A stretch of DNA of 64,000 nucleotides from Pseudomonas sp. RSB 5.4 (GTDB lineage Bacteria; Pseudomonadota; Gammaproteobacteria; Pseudomonadales; Pseudomonadaceae): contig NZ_CP146986.1 in assembly GCF_037126175.1 (NCBI RefSeq), positions 744,001-808,000 of the forward strand, written 5' to 3'. The translations under genes and the position numbers were made by a program. The notes below the pieces were generated by a model. It saw only the letters and a program-made list of their open reading frames with translations. It was not told the DNA's origin and searched no databases. This document shows positions 13,055 to 20,087 of the stretch, piece after piece. Numbering within the stretch: the first letter of the stretch is position 1; the number at the start of each line of letters is the position of its first letter.

Positions 13055-13410
13055 CAGAGGGTGATCACCTGGTCGTAGCGGTCAATGAGGGCGGGGATTT
13101 CGCTGGCACCGAGCGGCTGCGCTTCGTCCAGCGACAGACTGCTCAGGCCACGATGGCTGGCGCTGTCGGCGCAGTAGAACAGTTCTTCGACGCCGAACAT
13201 CGGCAGCGCCTGCAGGTTGGCGCTGAGGTCTTTCTGTTGCAGGGCCTTGGCGTTCTGTCCAGCGGCCAGTTGCAGCACGCCGTCGTCGAGAAACAGCAGG
13301 CCGATCGGCAGATCGAACGCGCCGCCGGCCAGCACGATGTCCAGCGCTTCGCGGGCGCCGGGGCCGGACCACGGCGACTGGCGGCTGATGATCAACAGCG
13401 ATTTGGCCAT
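13054..13410 (-). CDS. tusC: Sulfurtransferase TusC/DsrF
   Basis: A 118-residue DsrE/F-family protein beginning MAKSLLIISRQSPWSGPGAR. It is the TusC subunit of the TusBCD sulfur-transfer complex. A single base separates it from tusD and it overlaps tusB by one base. Length and position match other Pseudomonas tus operons. Confidence 0.93.
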   Translation of the reverse strand: MAKSLLIISRQSPWSGPGAREALDIVLAGGAFDLPIGLLFLDDGVLQLAAGQNAKALQQKDLSANLQALPMFGVEELFYCADSASHRGLSSLSLDEAQPLGASEIPALIDRYDQVITL

Positions 13411-13411
13411 C

Positions 13412-13804
13412 TCACGCGCCTCCGAAACAGATCAGTCGATCGGCGTCCTGCACCGCATCGTGCAACTGGCCGAGGCCGGACAATTCCCACGGCGCGCTGA
13501 CCGCGACCGCATCACGCTGGTAGCGTTTGGCTTCTTCGTCATTCAGCACGCCACGGCGCAGGGCGGCGGCGATGCACACCACGCCGTCCAGTTGCTGCTC
13601 GCTGATGAACGCGCGCCACTGTTTGGGCAGGTCCAGTTCGTCCTGCGGGGTGACCACCGCGTCCGAGGCGTTGTAGACGCCGTCCTGATAGAAAAACAGC
13701 CGGACAATCTCATGCCCGCCGGCCAGCGCAGCCTGCGCAAACAGCAGGGCACGGCGCGAGGAGGGCGCATGGGCGGCGGAAAACAGCGCGATGGCGAACT
13801 TCAT
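13412..13804 (-). CDS. tusD: Sulfurtransferase TusD/DsrE
   Basis: The 130-residue DsrE-family protein starts MKFAIALFSAAHAPSSRRAL; the frame extends ten codons further to 13834, but this ATG matches the family. The VVCIAAALRRGV segment carries the conserved Cys that receives persulfide from TusA. First gene of the leftward tusDCBE operon in the tRNA 2-thiouridine pathway. Confidence 0.93.
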   Translation of the reverse strand: MKFAIALFSAAHAPSSRRALLFAQAALAGGHEIVRLFFYQDGVYNASDAVVTPQDELDLPKQWRAFISEQQLDGVVCIAAALRRGVLNDEEAKRYQRDAVAVSAPWELSGLGQLHDAVQDADRLICFGGA

Positions 13805-13882
13805 GACGGACTCGATCAGCAAAACTGCGGCCATGATAATGCTTTATGAAGGCAGCCGCGAAACCAAGTGAAGCACATGCCC

Positions 13883-13975
13883 TCTGTGGGAGCGGGCTTG
13901 CTCGCGAAGGCGTTGGGTCATTCAAAACATCTTTGACTGATGCACCGCTTTCGCGAGCAAGCCCGCTCCCACAGG
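13883..13975. repeat. REP doublet (REPIN)
   Basis: Left arm TGTGGGAGCGGGCTTGCTCG and inverted right arm near 13949-13975 flank a spacer of about 40 bp. It lies between tusD and the DUF1275 gene. Confidence 0.88.
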
Positions 13976-13983
13976 ATCGTATT

Positions 13984-14688
13984 TCAGCGGGGCATATAGC
14001 CCAGTTGCCAACGCCGCGGAATGCTCAGGGACAGCACGCCCAGTACAGCAGCCAGCAAGCCGCTGGCGAACAATGCCCGAAGCCCGAAATGATGTTCCAG
14101 CACCGCACCGAGAATCGCGCCGATGAACATCCCGCTCCACGGCACCAGTTGCACCCGCCAGCCGTTACGGCGTTCGCCGAGCATCCAGCGCCCCAGTCCA
14201 CGGCCGAACCGCGACAACGCTCCGGTCACGTAAGTCAGGCCGACCGGCAGACCGTTCACTTCCTCGACCGCCGCGTTGAGCATGCCCATTGCGATGATCG
14301 CCGCCAGCAGCGCCGGCAGTTGCGTGTCATATGGCCAGGCGGCCGCCAGGCAGAGCAAGGTGGTGATGCACAGCAACAAGGGCAATGTGCGCCGACCACC
14401 GAGGCGCCCGATCACGATCCCCAAGGCATTACCGATCACGAAGGTGACGACGAGGATGATCAGGCGCAACGTCAGTCCGAGGTCGCCGTCACTGATCGCC
14501 ACCGCCAGCCGCGTGGTGTTGCCGCTCATGAACGAAACGAAATCGCCGCTGGCCATGAAGCCGATCGCGTCGGTCATGCCCGCCAGCACCGACAGACTGG
14601 CCACCAGTGCCAGACCGATACGGCCACGCCACTTCTGCCGGTGCAGATGTCCGGACGTGGCGCGGTGAGTCGAGGTCGAAGGCAGCAT
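13984..14688 (-). CDS. YoaK/DUF1275 family membrane protein
   Basis: A 234-residue inner-membrane protein with six predicted hydrophobic segments. It has the DUF1275 signature near the N-terminus (SVLAGMTDAIGF, then GDFVSFMSGNTTRLA). Function of the family is unknown. It is separated from the next leftward gene by about 25 bp, so cotranscription with 14714-15043 is possible. The C-terminus is basic and cytoplasmic. Confidence 0.85.
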   Translation of the reverse strand: MLPSTSTHRATSGHLHRQKWRGRIGLALVASLSVLAGMTDAIGFMASGDFVSFMSGNTTRLAVAISDGDLGLTLRLIILVVTFVIGNALGIVIGRLGGRRTLPLLLCITTLLCLAAAWPYDTQLPALLAAIIAMGMLNAAVEEVNGLPVGLTYVTGALSRFGRGLGRWMLGERRNGWRVQLVPWSGMFIGAILGAVLEHHFGLRALFASGLLAAVLGVLSLSIPRRWQLGYMPR

Positions 14689-14713
14689 CGGCGGCGATAT
14701 CCTTGAGCGGCGG

Positions 14714-15043
14714 TTACGGTTCTAACCCATACAGGTCGCAATAGTCCGGCCAGCTCATGTGCGCCATTTCCGCCACCTCGCGGTGCACCTCCATGCGCTG
14801 GGCCTGATAGTCCTCGGGCGTTGCCGCCGTCAGGAGCAAGGTCAGTTCCCAAGCGAACAGCCCTTGATGCTCCGCCTCGGCCTCGAAGGCTTCGTGCAGG
14901 CGTTCTTCACGATATTGCGCCGGGGTTTCGCCCTTGGCCTGGGCCAGCAGCGGATTGAGATGATCGAGGGTTTCGCGCAGTTCGGGGCGCGCGTCGAGAA
15001 ACAGTTTCAGGGCTTGTTCATGTCGCTGGTCGGTGGGCGCCAT
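14714..15043 (-). CDS. Small acidic protein, DUF6388-like
   Basis: A 109-residue soluble, acidic protein starting MAPTDQRHEQALKLFLDARP. It is mostly predicted helix and ends WPDYCDLYGLEP. From memory this resembles the Pseudomonas DUF6388 family, with no known function. The open frame extends to 15178, but the upstream part overlaps the promoter region of the divergent lipoprotein gene, so the ATG at 15043 (preceded on the minus strand by AAGGAA) is preferred. Confidence 0.75.
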   Translation of the reverse strand: MAPTDQRHEQALKLFLDARPELRETLDHLNPLLAQAKGETPAQYREERLHEAFEAEAEHQGLFAWELTLLLTAATPEDYQAQRMEVHREVAEMAHMSWPDYCDLYGLEP

Positions 15044-15177
15044 GTGTGTTCCTTGTGAGGCTGATGACCCTAGGGTGCCGGAGCGGCCGATGCGTGTCGC
15101 GCTATAAATGCAGTAAAGCAGAACGATTTTGCCTGTTGCGGTGATACAGTCCGCTTTTTTCTGAATGAGCGAATGCA

Positions 15178-15528
15178 ATGCGAATTCTGATGGTAGCGCT
15201 GGCCGCGACCGTGCTGGCTGGCTGCGCGGGTTCGGTGATGGATGATTCTCGCACCAAAGCCCCTTACAAGGTTCTGACCTCGGACAAGCCCGAGCAAGTC
15301 GTGGCCCAGTGCGTGCAATTCGCCTGGCAGGACGAGGCGGTGTTTGGCGTGGATGCGGGGGCCTATCTGCAACCGGGCAAGAAGGGTGGTTCGACGGTGT
15401 ATACGCGTTCGGCGGAGTCGTTTGTCGACGTGACCAGCGATGCGTCGGGGACCGTGCTCAATTATTACGTGCAGAAGGATGATTTTGTCGCTAAGCGCCG
15501 GTTGGCGGGGTTGGCGACCTGTCTCTGA
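15178..15528 (+). CDS. Predicted lipoprotein, unknown function
   Basis: A 116-residue protein with an N-terminal lipobox: MRILMVALAATVLAGC, cleavage before Cys16. The next residue is Ala, not Asp, so outer-membrane sorting is expected. The remainder is a small domain with no family I recognise. The gene is monocistronic, followed by a REP doublet. Confidence 0.8.
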   Translation: MRILMVALAATVLAGCAGSVMDDSRTKAPYKVLTSDKPEQVVAQCVQFAWQDEAVFGVDAGAYLQPGKKGGSTVYTRSAESFVDVTSDASGTVLNYYVQKDDFVAKRRLAGLATCL

Positions 15529-15550
15529 TCTTGCGTTGAGGCGGCTGCCG

Positions 15551-15627
15551 CCATCGCGAGCAGGCTCACTCCTACAGGATTGGTGACAAATACAAATCCA
15601 GTGTAGGAGTGAGCCTGCTCGCGATGG
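15551..15627. repeat. REP doublet, 'GTAGGAGTGAGCCTGCTCGC' variant
   Basis: Arms 15551-15576 and 15602-15627 are inverted copies (CCATCGCGAGCAGGCTCACT and complement). It sits between convergent genes. Confidence 0.85.
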
Positions 15628-15638
15628 GGCCAGTGCAT

Positions 15639-16064
15639 TCACCCGGTCAAACGCTTCTGGAAATAATGCCGACTATGCCCCGGCGGGTAGTCCACGATCT
15701 CGCCAAACTGGCTGAATCCCAACTTCTTGTAAAACTCCGGCGCCTGAAAATCGAAGGTGTCCAGCCAGATGCCCAAGCAGTTCTTCTCTCGGGCCAGATT
15801 TTCCGCCATGGCCATCAGTTCCGAGCCGATGCGTTGTCCGCGGCCTTGTTCCGGGACGCACAGCAACTCAATGTACATCCAGGTAAAAATCACCCGGCCA
15901 TACAAACCGCCGAGAATCGCGTCGTGTTCATCGCGCACCAGCAGGGCGAAGGGTTCTGACACGGAACCACCGGTCTGGGCGTCGTTATACGCAATCAAAG
16001 GCTCGAGAATGGCCTTGCGTTGTTCTTCCGTGGGGTTCTGCGACAGCTCGATTCGTAACGTCAT
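15639..16064 (-). CDS. GNAT family N-acetyltransferase
   Basis: The 141-residue protein begins MTLRIELSQNPTEEQRKAIL at 16064; a longer frame to 16133 is less likely. It has the acetyl-CoA loop LCVPEQGRGQRIGSELM in the middle and a C-terminal EFYKKLGFSQFGEI motif, typical of GNAT enzymes. Substrate is not predictable. It is convergent with the lipoprotein gene and divergent from the hemerythrin gene. Confidence 0.88.
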   Translation of the reverse strand: MTLRIELSQNPTEEQRKAILEPLIAYNDAQTGGSVSEPFALLVRDEHDAILGGLYGRVIFTWMYIELLCVPEQGRGQRIGSELMAMAENLAREKNCLGIWLDTFDFQAPEFYKKLGFSQFGEIVDYPPGHSRHYFQKRLTG

Positions 16065-16212
16065 GCGCAACTTCCTTGTGAGGTGAATCCGCAGCCTATC
16101 CTGCCGGGGGGCGTCCTCCAAGTCCTTCCTCAAGCCTTTGGAACCGTCGCTGAGACGTCGGGGTCTAGGTTTTACAGCGTCATTTCCGAACGCGACTGAT
16201 GAGGATCACCCC

Positions 16213-16650
16213 ATGAATATTTTCGAAGCCCTTCGCGAAAGCCATGACCGCCAGCGCAGCTACGCCAAAGCCCTGGTCGAAACCAGCGGTGATACTCCGG
16301 AGCGGGTTGAGGCCTACAAACAGCTCAAGGCTGAACTGCAGGCCCATGAAACCGCCGAAGAACGCCACTTCTACATCCCGCTGATGGAATTCGACAACGG
16401 TGTCGACCTCAGTCGCCATGCCATCTCCGAGCACCATGAAATGGACGAGATGATGGAAGAGCTGGACGAGACCGAGATGTCCAGTCCGGCGTGGCTGGCG
16501 ACCGCCAAGAAACTCTCGGACAAGGTTCATCACCATCTCAAGGAAGAGGAACAGAAGTTCTTCCAGATGGCAGGCAAGTTGCTTGACGACAAGCAAAAAG
16601 AACAGCTTGCCGGGCAGTACGAAAAAGAATACCAGGCACAACTGGAGTGA
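16213..16650 (+). CDS. Hemerythrin HHE domain protein
   Basis: The 145-residue all-helical protein has iron-ligand motifs in order: SHDRQRS near residue 10, HETAEERHFY near 50, EHHEMDE near 75, and HHHLKEEEQKFF near 110. Family members bind a diiron centre and sense or store O2, NO or related species. The start at 16213 has GAGGATC upstream; an earlier in-frame ATG at 16138 would add 25 unlikely residues. It stands alone. Confidence 0.88.
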   Translation: MNIFEALRESHDRQRSYAKALVETSGDTPERVEAYKQLKAELQAHETAEERHFYIPLMEFDNGVDLSRHAISEHHEMDEMMEELDETEMSSPAWLATAKKLSDKVHHHLKEEEQKFFQMAGKLLDDKQKEQLAGQYEKEYQAQLE

Positions 16651-16724
16651 GTGGTGAATGCAGGTTTTTGCTGTGTCGGCGTGTAGGCCTTTAGCCATGC
16701 GTCAGGTGGGTGTTGTCGCAATTG

Positions 16725-16742
16725 ACTGGATATCCATCCAGT
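16725..16742. promoter_or_regulatory. LexA-like palindrome upstream of the LPMO-chitinase genes
   Basis: The sequence ACTGGATATCCATCCAGT fits CTG-N10-CAG, with seven perfectly inverted bases on each side, close to the gammaproteobacterial SOS box. It overlaps a TTGACT hexamer (16722-16727) that could be a -35. It lies about 130 bp upstream of the LPMO ATG. Binding by LexA is inferred only. Confidence 0.45.
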
Positions 16743-16828
16743 ATTTTCGGTGTTTTCAATTCGGGCGGTCGATTGCCTGCGACAAAACCGCCGATGGACA
16801 AAAAAACCACCTCCGTTAGCTTGAAGGC

Positions 16829-16847
16829 CTCTCCTCGGACAGGAGAG
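16829..16847 (+). promoter_or_regulatory. Leader hairpin with GGA in the loop
   Basis: A perfect 7-bp stem CTCTCCT/AGGAGAG encloses the loop CGGAC, ending 25 bases before the LPMO ATG. GGA exposed in a hairpin loop is the recognition form for RsmA/RsmE. Regulation is inferred. Confidence 0.35.
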
Positions 16848-16872
16848 TTCTTAAATCAACGGAGTGAAAAAC

Positions 16873-17508
16873 ATGAATCAACCACAAGCTCAAACCCAAC
16901 TGCGACACGGTCGCGTCACCTCTCCAGCCAGCCGCGGTGCGGTAGCCATCGAGCAAGGATTGCTCGGTGCCTGGCAGGTCAACGAAATGGAAGGCGGCAA
17001 GAACTTCCCGGCGCTCGTGGCAGGGCCTTTTCCTGCTCCCTATGGCAGCGACAGTGACAGCGTCACACCGCCCGCCGATGGTTACATTCTCAGCGGCGGC
17101 AAGACCGATGCCCGTGACTGCGTAAACTTCACCGACGAGGAAATGAGCAAGAAGCTCAACCGTCCGTTCAACTGGCCGCTGCTCAGCGTTACCCCGGGCC
17201 AGACACTGGAAGTGAAGTGGGAATACACCGCGCCGCACACCACCCGTGGCTATCGCTGGATGATCACCAAGGATGGCTGGGATCCGAAACAGCGGATTTC
17301 CCGTGCACAGCTCGAGGCGCAGCCTTTCGCCGAAGACTTCTACACTCAAGTGCCGTATTACAGCTATCCGGGGGAATTGAAGGCCAAGGTCAATCATTCG
17401 GTGAAATTGCCGGCCAATAAAAAGGGTCGTCACGTCATCGTGTTGATGTGGATCGTCGCCAACACCGGCAACGCGTTCTATCAGGCGTTCGACGTCGACT
17501 TCAAATAA
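16873..17508 (+). CDS. AA10 lytic polysaccharide monooxygenase (chitin-active type), no signal peptide
   Basis: The 211-residue protein aligns by eye with CBP21-type AA10 enzymes. HGRVTSPASRG carries the would-be N-terminal copper His at residue 12, a second His is in HTTRGYRWMITKDGWDP, and the C-terminal stretch is TGNAFYQAFDVDF. These oxidases cut crystalline chitin. The histidine brace needs His as residue 1 of the mature protein, usually freed by signal peptidase. Here only MNQPQAQTQLR precedes it, and an in-frame TAA at 16852 excludes a longer leader. GGAG at 16861 supports the ATG at 16873. It is followed 40 bp later by a chitinase. Confidence 0.85.
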   Translation: MNQPQAQTQLRHGRVTSPASRGAVAIEQGLLGAWQVNEMEGGKNFPALVAGPFPAPYGSDSDSVTPPADGYILSGGKTDARDCVNFTDEEMSKKLNRPFNWPLLSVTPGQTLEVKWEYTAPHTTRGYRWMITKDGWDPKQRISRAQLEAQPFAEDFYTQVPYYSYPGELKAKVNHSVKLPANKKGRHVIVLMWIVANTGNAFYQAFDVDFK

Positions 17509-17548
17509 CGGCGTTACGCTCAACCCACAGGTTCTGAAGGATTAGAAC

Positions 17549-18607
17549 ATGTCAAATATCGACTTCACGCTAGTGCAAAACCAGGCGGCCGACGCGGCCT
17601 CGCTGATGCCGAGCATCGCCGGCAAAAAAATACTCATGGGCTTCTGGCACAACTGGCCGGCGGGTCCGAGTGACGGCTATCGCCAGGGCCGATTCGCCGA
17701 GATCGCTCTGGAAGCCGTGCCCAAGGAGTACAACGTGATCGCGGTGGCGTTCATGAAGGGCAGCGGGATTCCGACCTTCAAGCCGTACAACGTCTCCGAT
17801 GCCGAGTTCCGGCGTCAGGTCGGCGTACTCAACAGCCAGGGGCGGGCGGTGCTGCTGTCCCTGGGGGGCGCCGATGCACACATCGAGTTGCGCAGCGGGC
17901 AGGAACAACCGCTGGCCAATGAAATCATCCGTCTGGTGGAAACCTACGGCTTCGATGGGTTGGACATCGATCTTGAACAGAGCGCGATTGATTTCGCTGC
18001 CAACAAGACCGTGCTGCCAGCCGCGCTGAAACTGGTCAAGGATCACTACGCAGGCCAGGGCAAGCACTTCATCATCAGCATGGCCCCGGAGTTTCCGTAC
18101 CTGACCACCAACGGCAAATACGTTGGTTACCTGCAGGCACTCGAAGGCTATTACGACTTCATCGCCCCGCAGTTCTACAACCAGGGCGGCGACGGAGTCT
18201 GGGTGCCGGAAGCCAATAACGGCAATGGCGCGTGGATCGCGCAGAACAACGATGCGCTGAAAGAGGACTTCCTCTATTACCTGACCGAAAGTCTGGTGAC
18301 CGGAACCCGCGGTTTCACCAAAATCCCGGCGGACAAATTCGTCATCGGCCTGCCGGCCAACGTCGATGCGGCCGCCACCGGTTATGTGATCGACAGCACC
18401 GCAGTGGGCAATGCGCTCAAGCGTCTGGCGATCAAAGGGCTGCCGATCAGAGGGCTGATGACCTGGTCGGTGAACTGGGATAACGGTGTCAGCAAGGATC
18501 GCGTGCCGTACAACTGGGAGTTCAGCCGGCGTTATGGGCCGCTGATTCACGGCGTCCGCACAGCAGTGCAGGAAACGGATGAAGCGTTATCGCGTCTCGC
18601 CCGTTAA
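17549..18607 (+). CDS. GH18 chitinase, no signal peptide
   Basis: The 352-residue protein has the glycoside hydrolase 18 catalytic signature DGLDIDLE at residues 136-143, with Glu143 as proton donor, and the beta-strand motif LLSLGGAD. It should hydrolyse chitin. The N-terminus (MSNIDFTLVQNQAADAASLM) is not a Sec or Tat signal, so export must be by another route, such as lysis. No chitin-binding domain is seen. It forms an operon with the AA10 gene and ends at a strong terminator (18621-18649). Confidence 0.9.
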   Translation: MSNIDFTLVQNQAADAASLMPSIAGKKILMGFWHNWPAGPSDGYRQGRFAEIALEAVPKEYNVIAVAFMKGSGIPTFKPYNVSDAEFRRQVGVLNSQGRAVLLSLGGADAHIELRSGQEQPLANEIIRLVETYGFDGLDIDLEQSAIDFAANKTVLPAALKLVKDHYAGQGKHFIISMAPEFPYLTTNGKYVGYLQALEGYYDFIAPQFYNQGGDGVWVPEANNGNGAWIAQNNDALKEDFLYYLTESLVTGTRGFTKIPADKFVIGLPANVDAAATGYVIDSTAVGNALKRLAIKGLPIRGLMTWSVNWDNGVSKDRVPYNWEFSRRYGPLIHGVRTAVQETDEALSRLAR

Positions 18608-18620
18608 TCGCAAATAAAGA

Positions 18621-18649
18621 AGCCCGGTAGCGCTGCCGGGCTTTTTTTG
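18621..18649 (+). terminator. Rho-independent terminator after the chitinase
   Basis: Stem AGCCCGG/CCGGGCT is followed by a run of seven Ts. It closes the LPMO-chitinase transcript. Confidence 0.9.
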
Positions 18650-18703
18650 TGGGCGCGATTAATCGACTATGGGCGTTTTCCGATGGCACAAGGATCTGGC
18701 GTC

Positions 18704-19294
18704 ATGATCAAGACAGCCGAGCGGGTCAACATTGTCGACACTGAGGTGTTGTCCCACGACTGGTATCTGTTGCAGAAAATCACCTTTGACTACCTGCGCA
18801 ATAACGGCGACTGGCAGCGGCAGACGCGCGAGGTTTACGACCGTGGCAATGGTGCCGCGATCCTGTTGTTCAACCGCGCACAGCGTACCGTGGTGCTGAC
18901 CCGTCAATTCCGCTTGCCGGTGTTCGTCAACGGCCACGACGGTTTGTTGATCGAAGTGGCAGCGGGGCTGCTGGAAGGTGCTGCGCCGGAACAGCGAATT
19001 CGCGATGAGGCCGAAGAGGAAACCGGCTACCGCGTGCATGACGTGAAGAAGGTATTCGAGGCTTACATGAGCCCTGGCTCGGTGACCGAAAAGCTGCACT
19101 TCTTTATTGCCGAGTACGACGCGAAGTCGAAGGTCAGCGAGGGTGGCGGACTGGAAGAGGAAACCGAAGAACTGGAAGTGCTCGAGTGGGGTTTCGACGA
19201 AGCACTGGCGGCGTTCCAGCGCGGCGAAATCTGCGACGCCAAGACCATCATGCTGCTGCAGTATGCGGCGATGAATAATCTGTTCAACACCTGA
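18704..19294 (+). CDS. NUDIX hydrolase, NudK/ADP-ribose pyrophosphatase type
   Basis: The 196-residue protein has a Nudix box within GLLEGAAPEQRIRDEAEEET (about residues 87-106), with the metal-binding EEET core. The glutamate expected six residues after the first Gly is Ala, a variation I would not call disabling. Similarity is greatest to NudK GDP-mannose pyrophosphatase and NudF. AAGGA at 18690 supports the ATG at 18704 over upstream options. Substrate is not certain. Confidence 0.85.
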   Translation: MIKTAERVNIVDTEVLSHDWYLLQKITFDYLRNNGDWQRQTREVYDRGNGAAILLFNRAQRTVVLTRQFRLPVFVNGHDGLLIEVAAGLLEGAAPEQRIRDEAEEETGYRVHDVKKVFEAYMSPGSVTEKLHFFIAEYDAKSKVSEGGGLEEETEELEVLEWGFDEALAAFQRGEICDAKTIMLLQYAAMNNLFNT

Positions 19295-19310
19295 TTCAGC
19301 GCCAATCCAT

Positions 19311-19405
19311 TGTGGCGAGGGAGCTTGCTCCCGCTGGGCTGCGCAGCGGCCCCAGGTTTTTGCCAGTGCTGCGCACCGGAGCGGGAGCGAGCTCCCTCGC
19401 CACAC
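19311..19405. repeat. REP-like doublet, 'GTGGCGAGGGAGCTTGCTC' class
   Basis: Inverted arms TGTGGCGAGGGAGCTTGCTC and its imperfect complement enclose GC-rich loop sequence. It lies between the convergent NUDIX and ogt genes. Confidence 0.85.
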
Positions 19406-19421
19406 AATGGCATTTACAGAG

Positions 19422-19937
19422 TTAAAACAGGTCGCCTGTTCTACCGACGTCAGACCAGTCACCTCCCTCCAGCGTCAGCAATCTTTCCTTGGCCTCAAGC
19501 CCACCCGCAAACCCGGTCAACTTCCCCGACGCGCCAATCACCCGATGACACGGCGCCACGATCGAAATCGGATTGCGCCCATTCGCCGCTCCCACCGCAC
19601 GTACGGCTGTCGGATTACCGATCTGCTCGGCGATCTGGCTGTAGGTGCGGGTTTCGCCAAACGGAATCGTCAGCAGCGCCGCCCAGACCTTTTTCTGAAA
19701 ATCGGTGCCGACAAAATCCAGTTCCAGGTCGAAGCGATCACGCTTGCCGGCAAAATATTCTTCAAGCTGCTGTGCGGTTCGCTGCAGCAGCGGATTGTCC
19801 GGCGCTTCGCTCATCGGACCGAGGCGCACCCGGCCCGGTTTGTCGTTTTCCCAGAGGATGGCCGCCAGTCGTGAGCCGTTCGCAACCAGCTTCAATTCGC
19901 CGACCGGTGAGGGCAGGGTGATGAACGTGTAGGGCAT
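19422..19937 (-). CDS. ogt: Methylated-DNA--protein-cysteine methyltransferase
   Basis: The 171-residue suicide DNA-repair protein has the active site PCHRVIG and the DNA-binding helix TYSQIAEQIGNPTAVRAVG. It removes methyl groups from O6-methylguanine. The start MPYTFITLPSPVGELKLV at 19937 matches the family; the frame runs further upstream to 20072 without conserved sequence. No AdaA-type regulatory domain is present, so Ogt fits better than Ada. Confidence 0.93.
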   Translation of the reverse strand: MPYTFITLPSPVGELKLVANGSRLAAILWENDKPGRVRLGPMSEAPDNPLLQRTAQQLEEYFAGKRDRFDLELDFVGTDFQKKVWAALLTIPFGETRTYSQIAEQIGNPTAVRAVGAANGRNPISIVAPCHRVIGASGKLTGFAGGLEAKERLLTLEGGDWSDVGRTGDLF

Positions 19938-20087
19938 GGGCAAAACTCCGGGTCGGCGCGGCAACGGCAACCAGCATACTGCCTGATCGGGGAGGCGCAA
20001 ATCGCAATAACGACCATACTGCTGGTTGCCTTTAAAGCGTTCCCCCCTGTTCTGCACACCATCCAATAACAAAAAAGAGATCGACTC

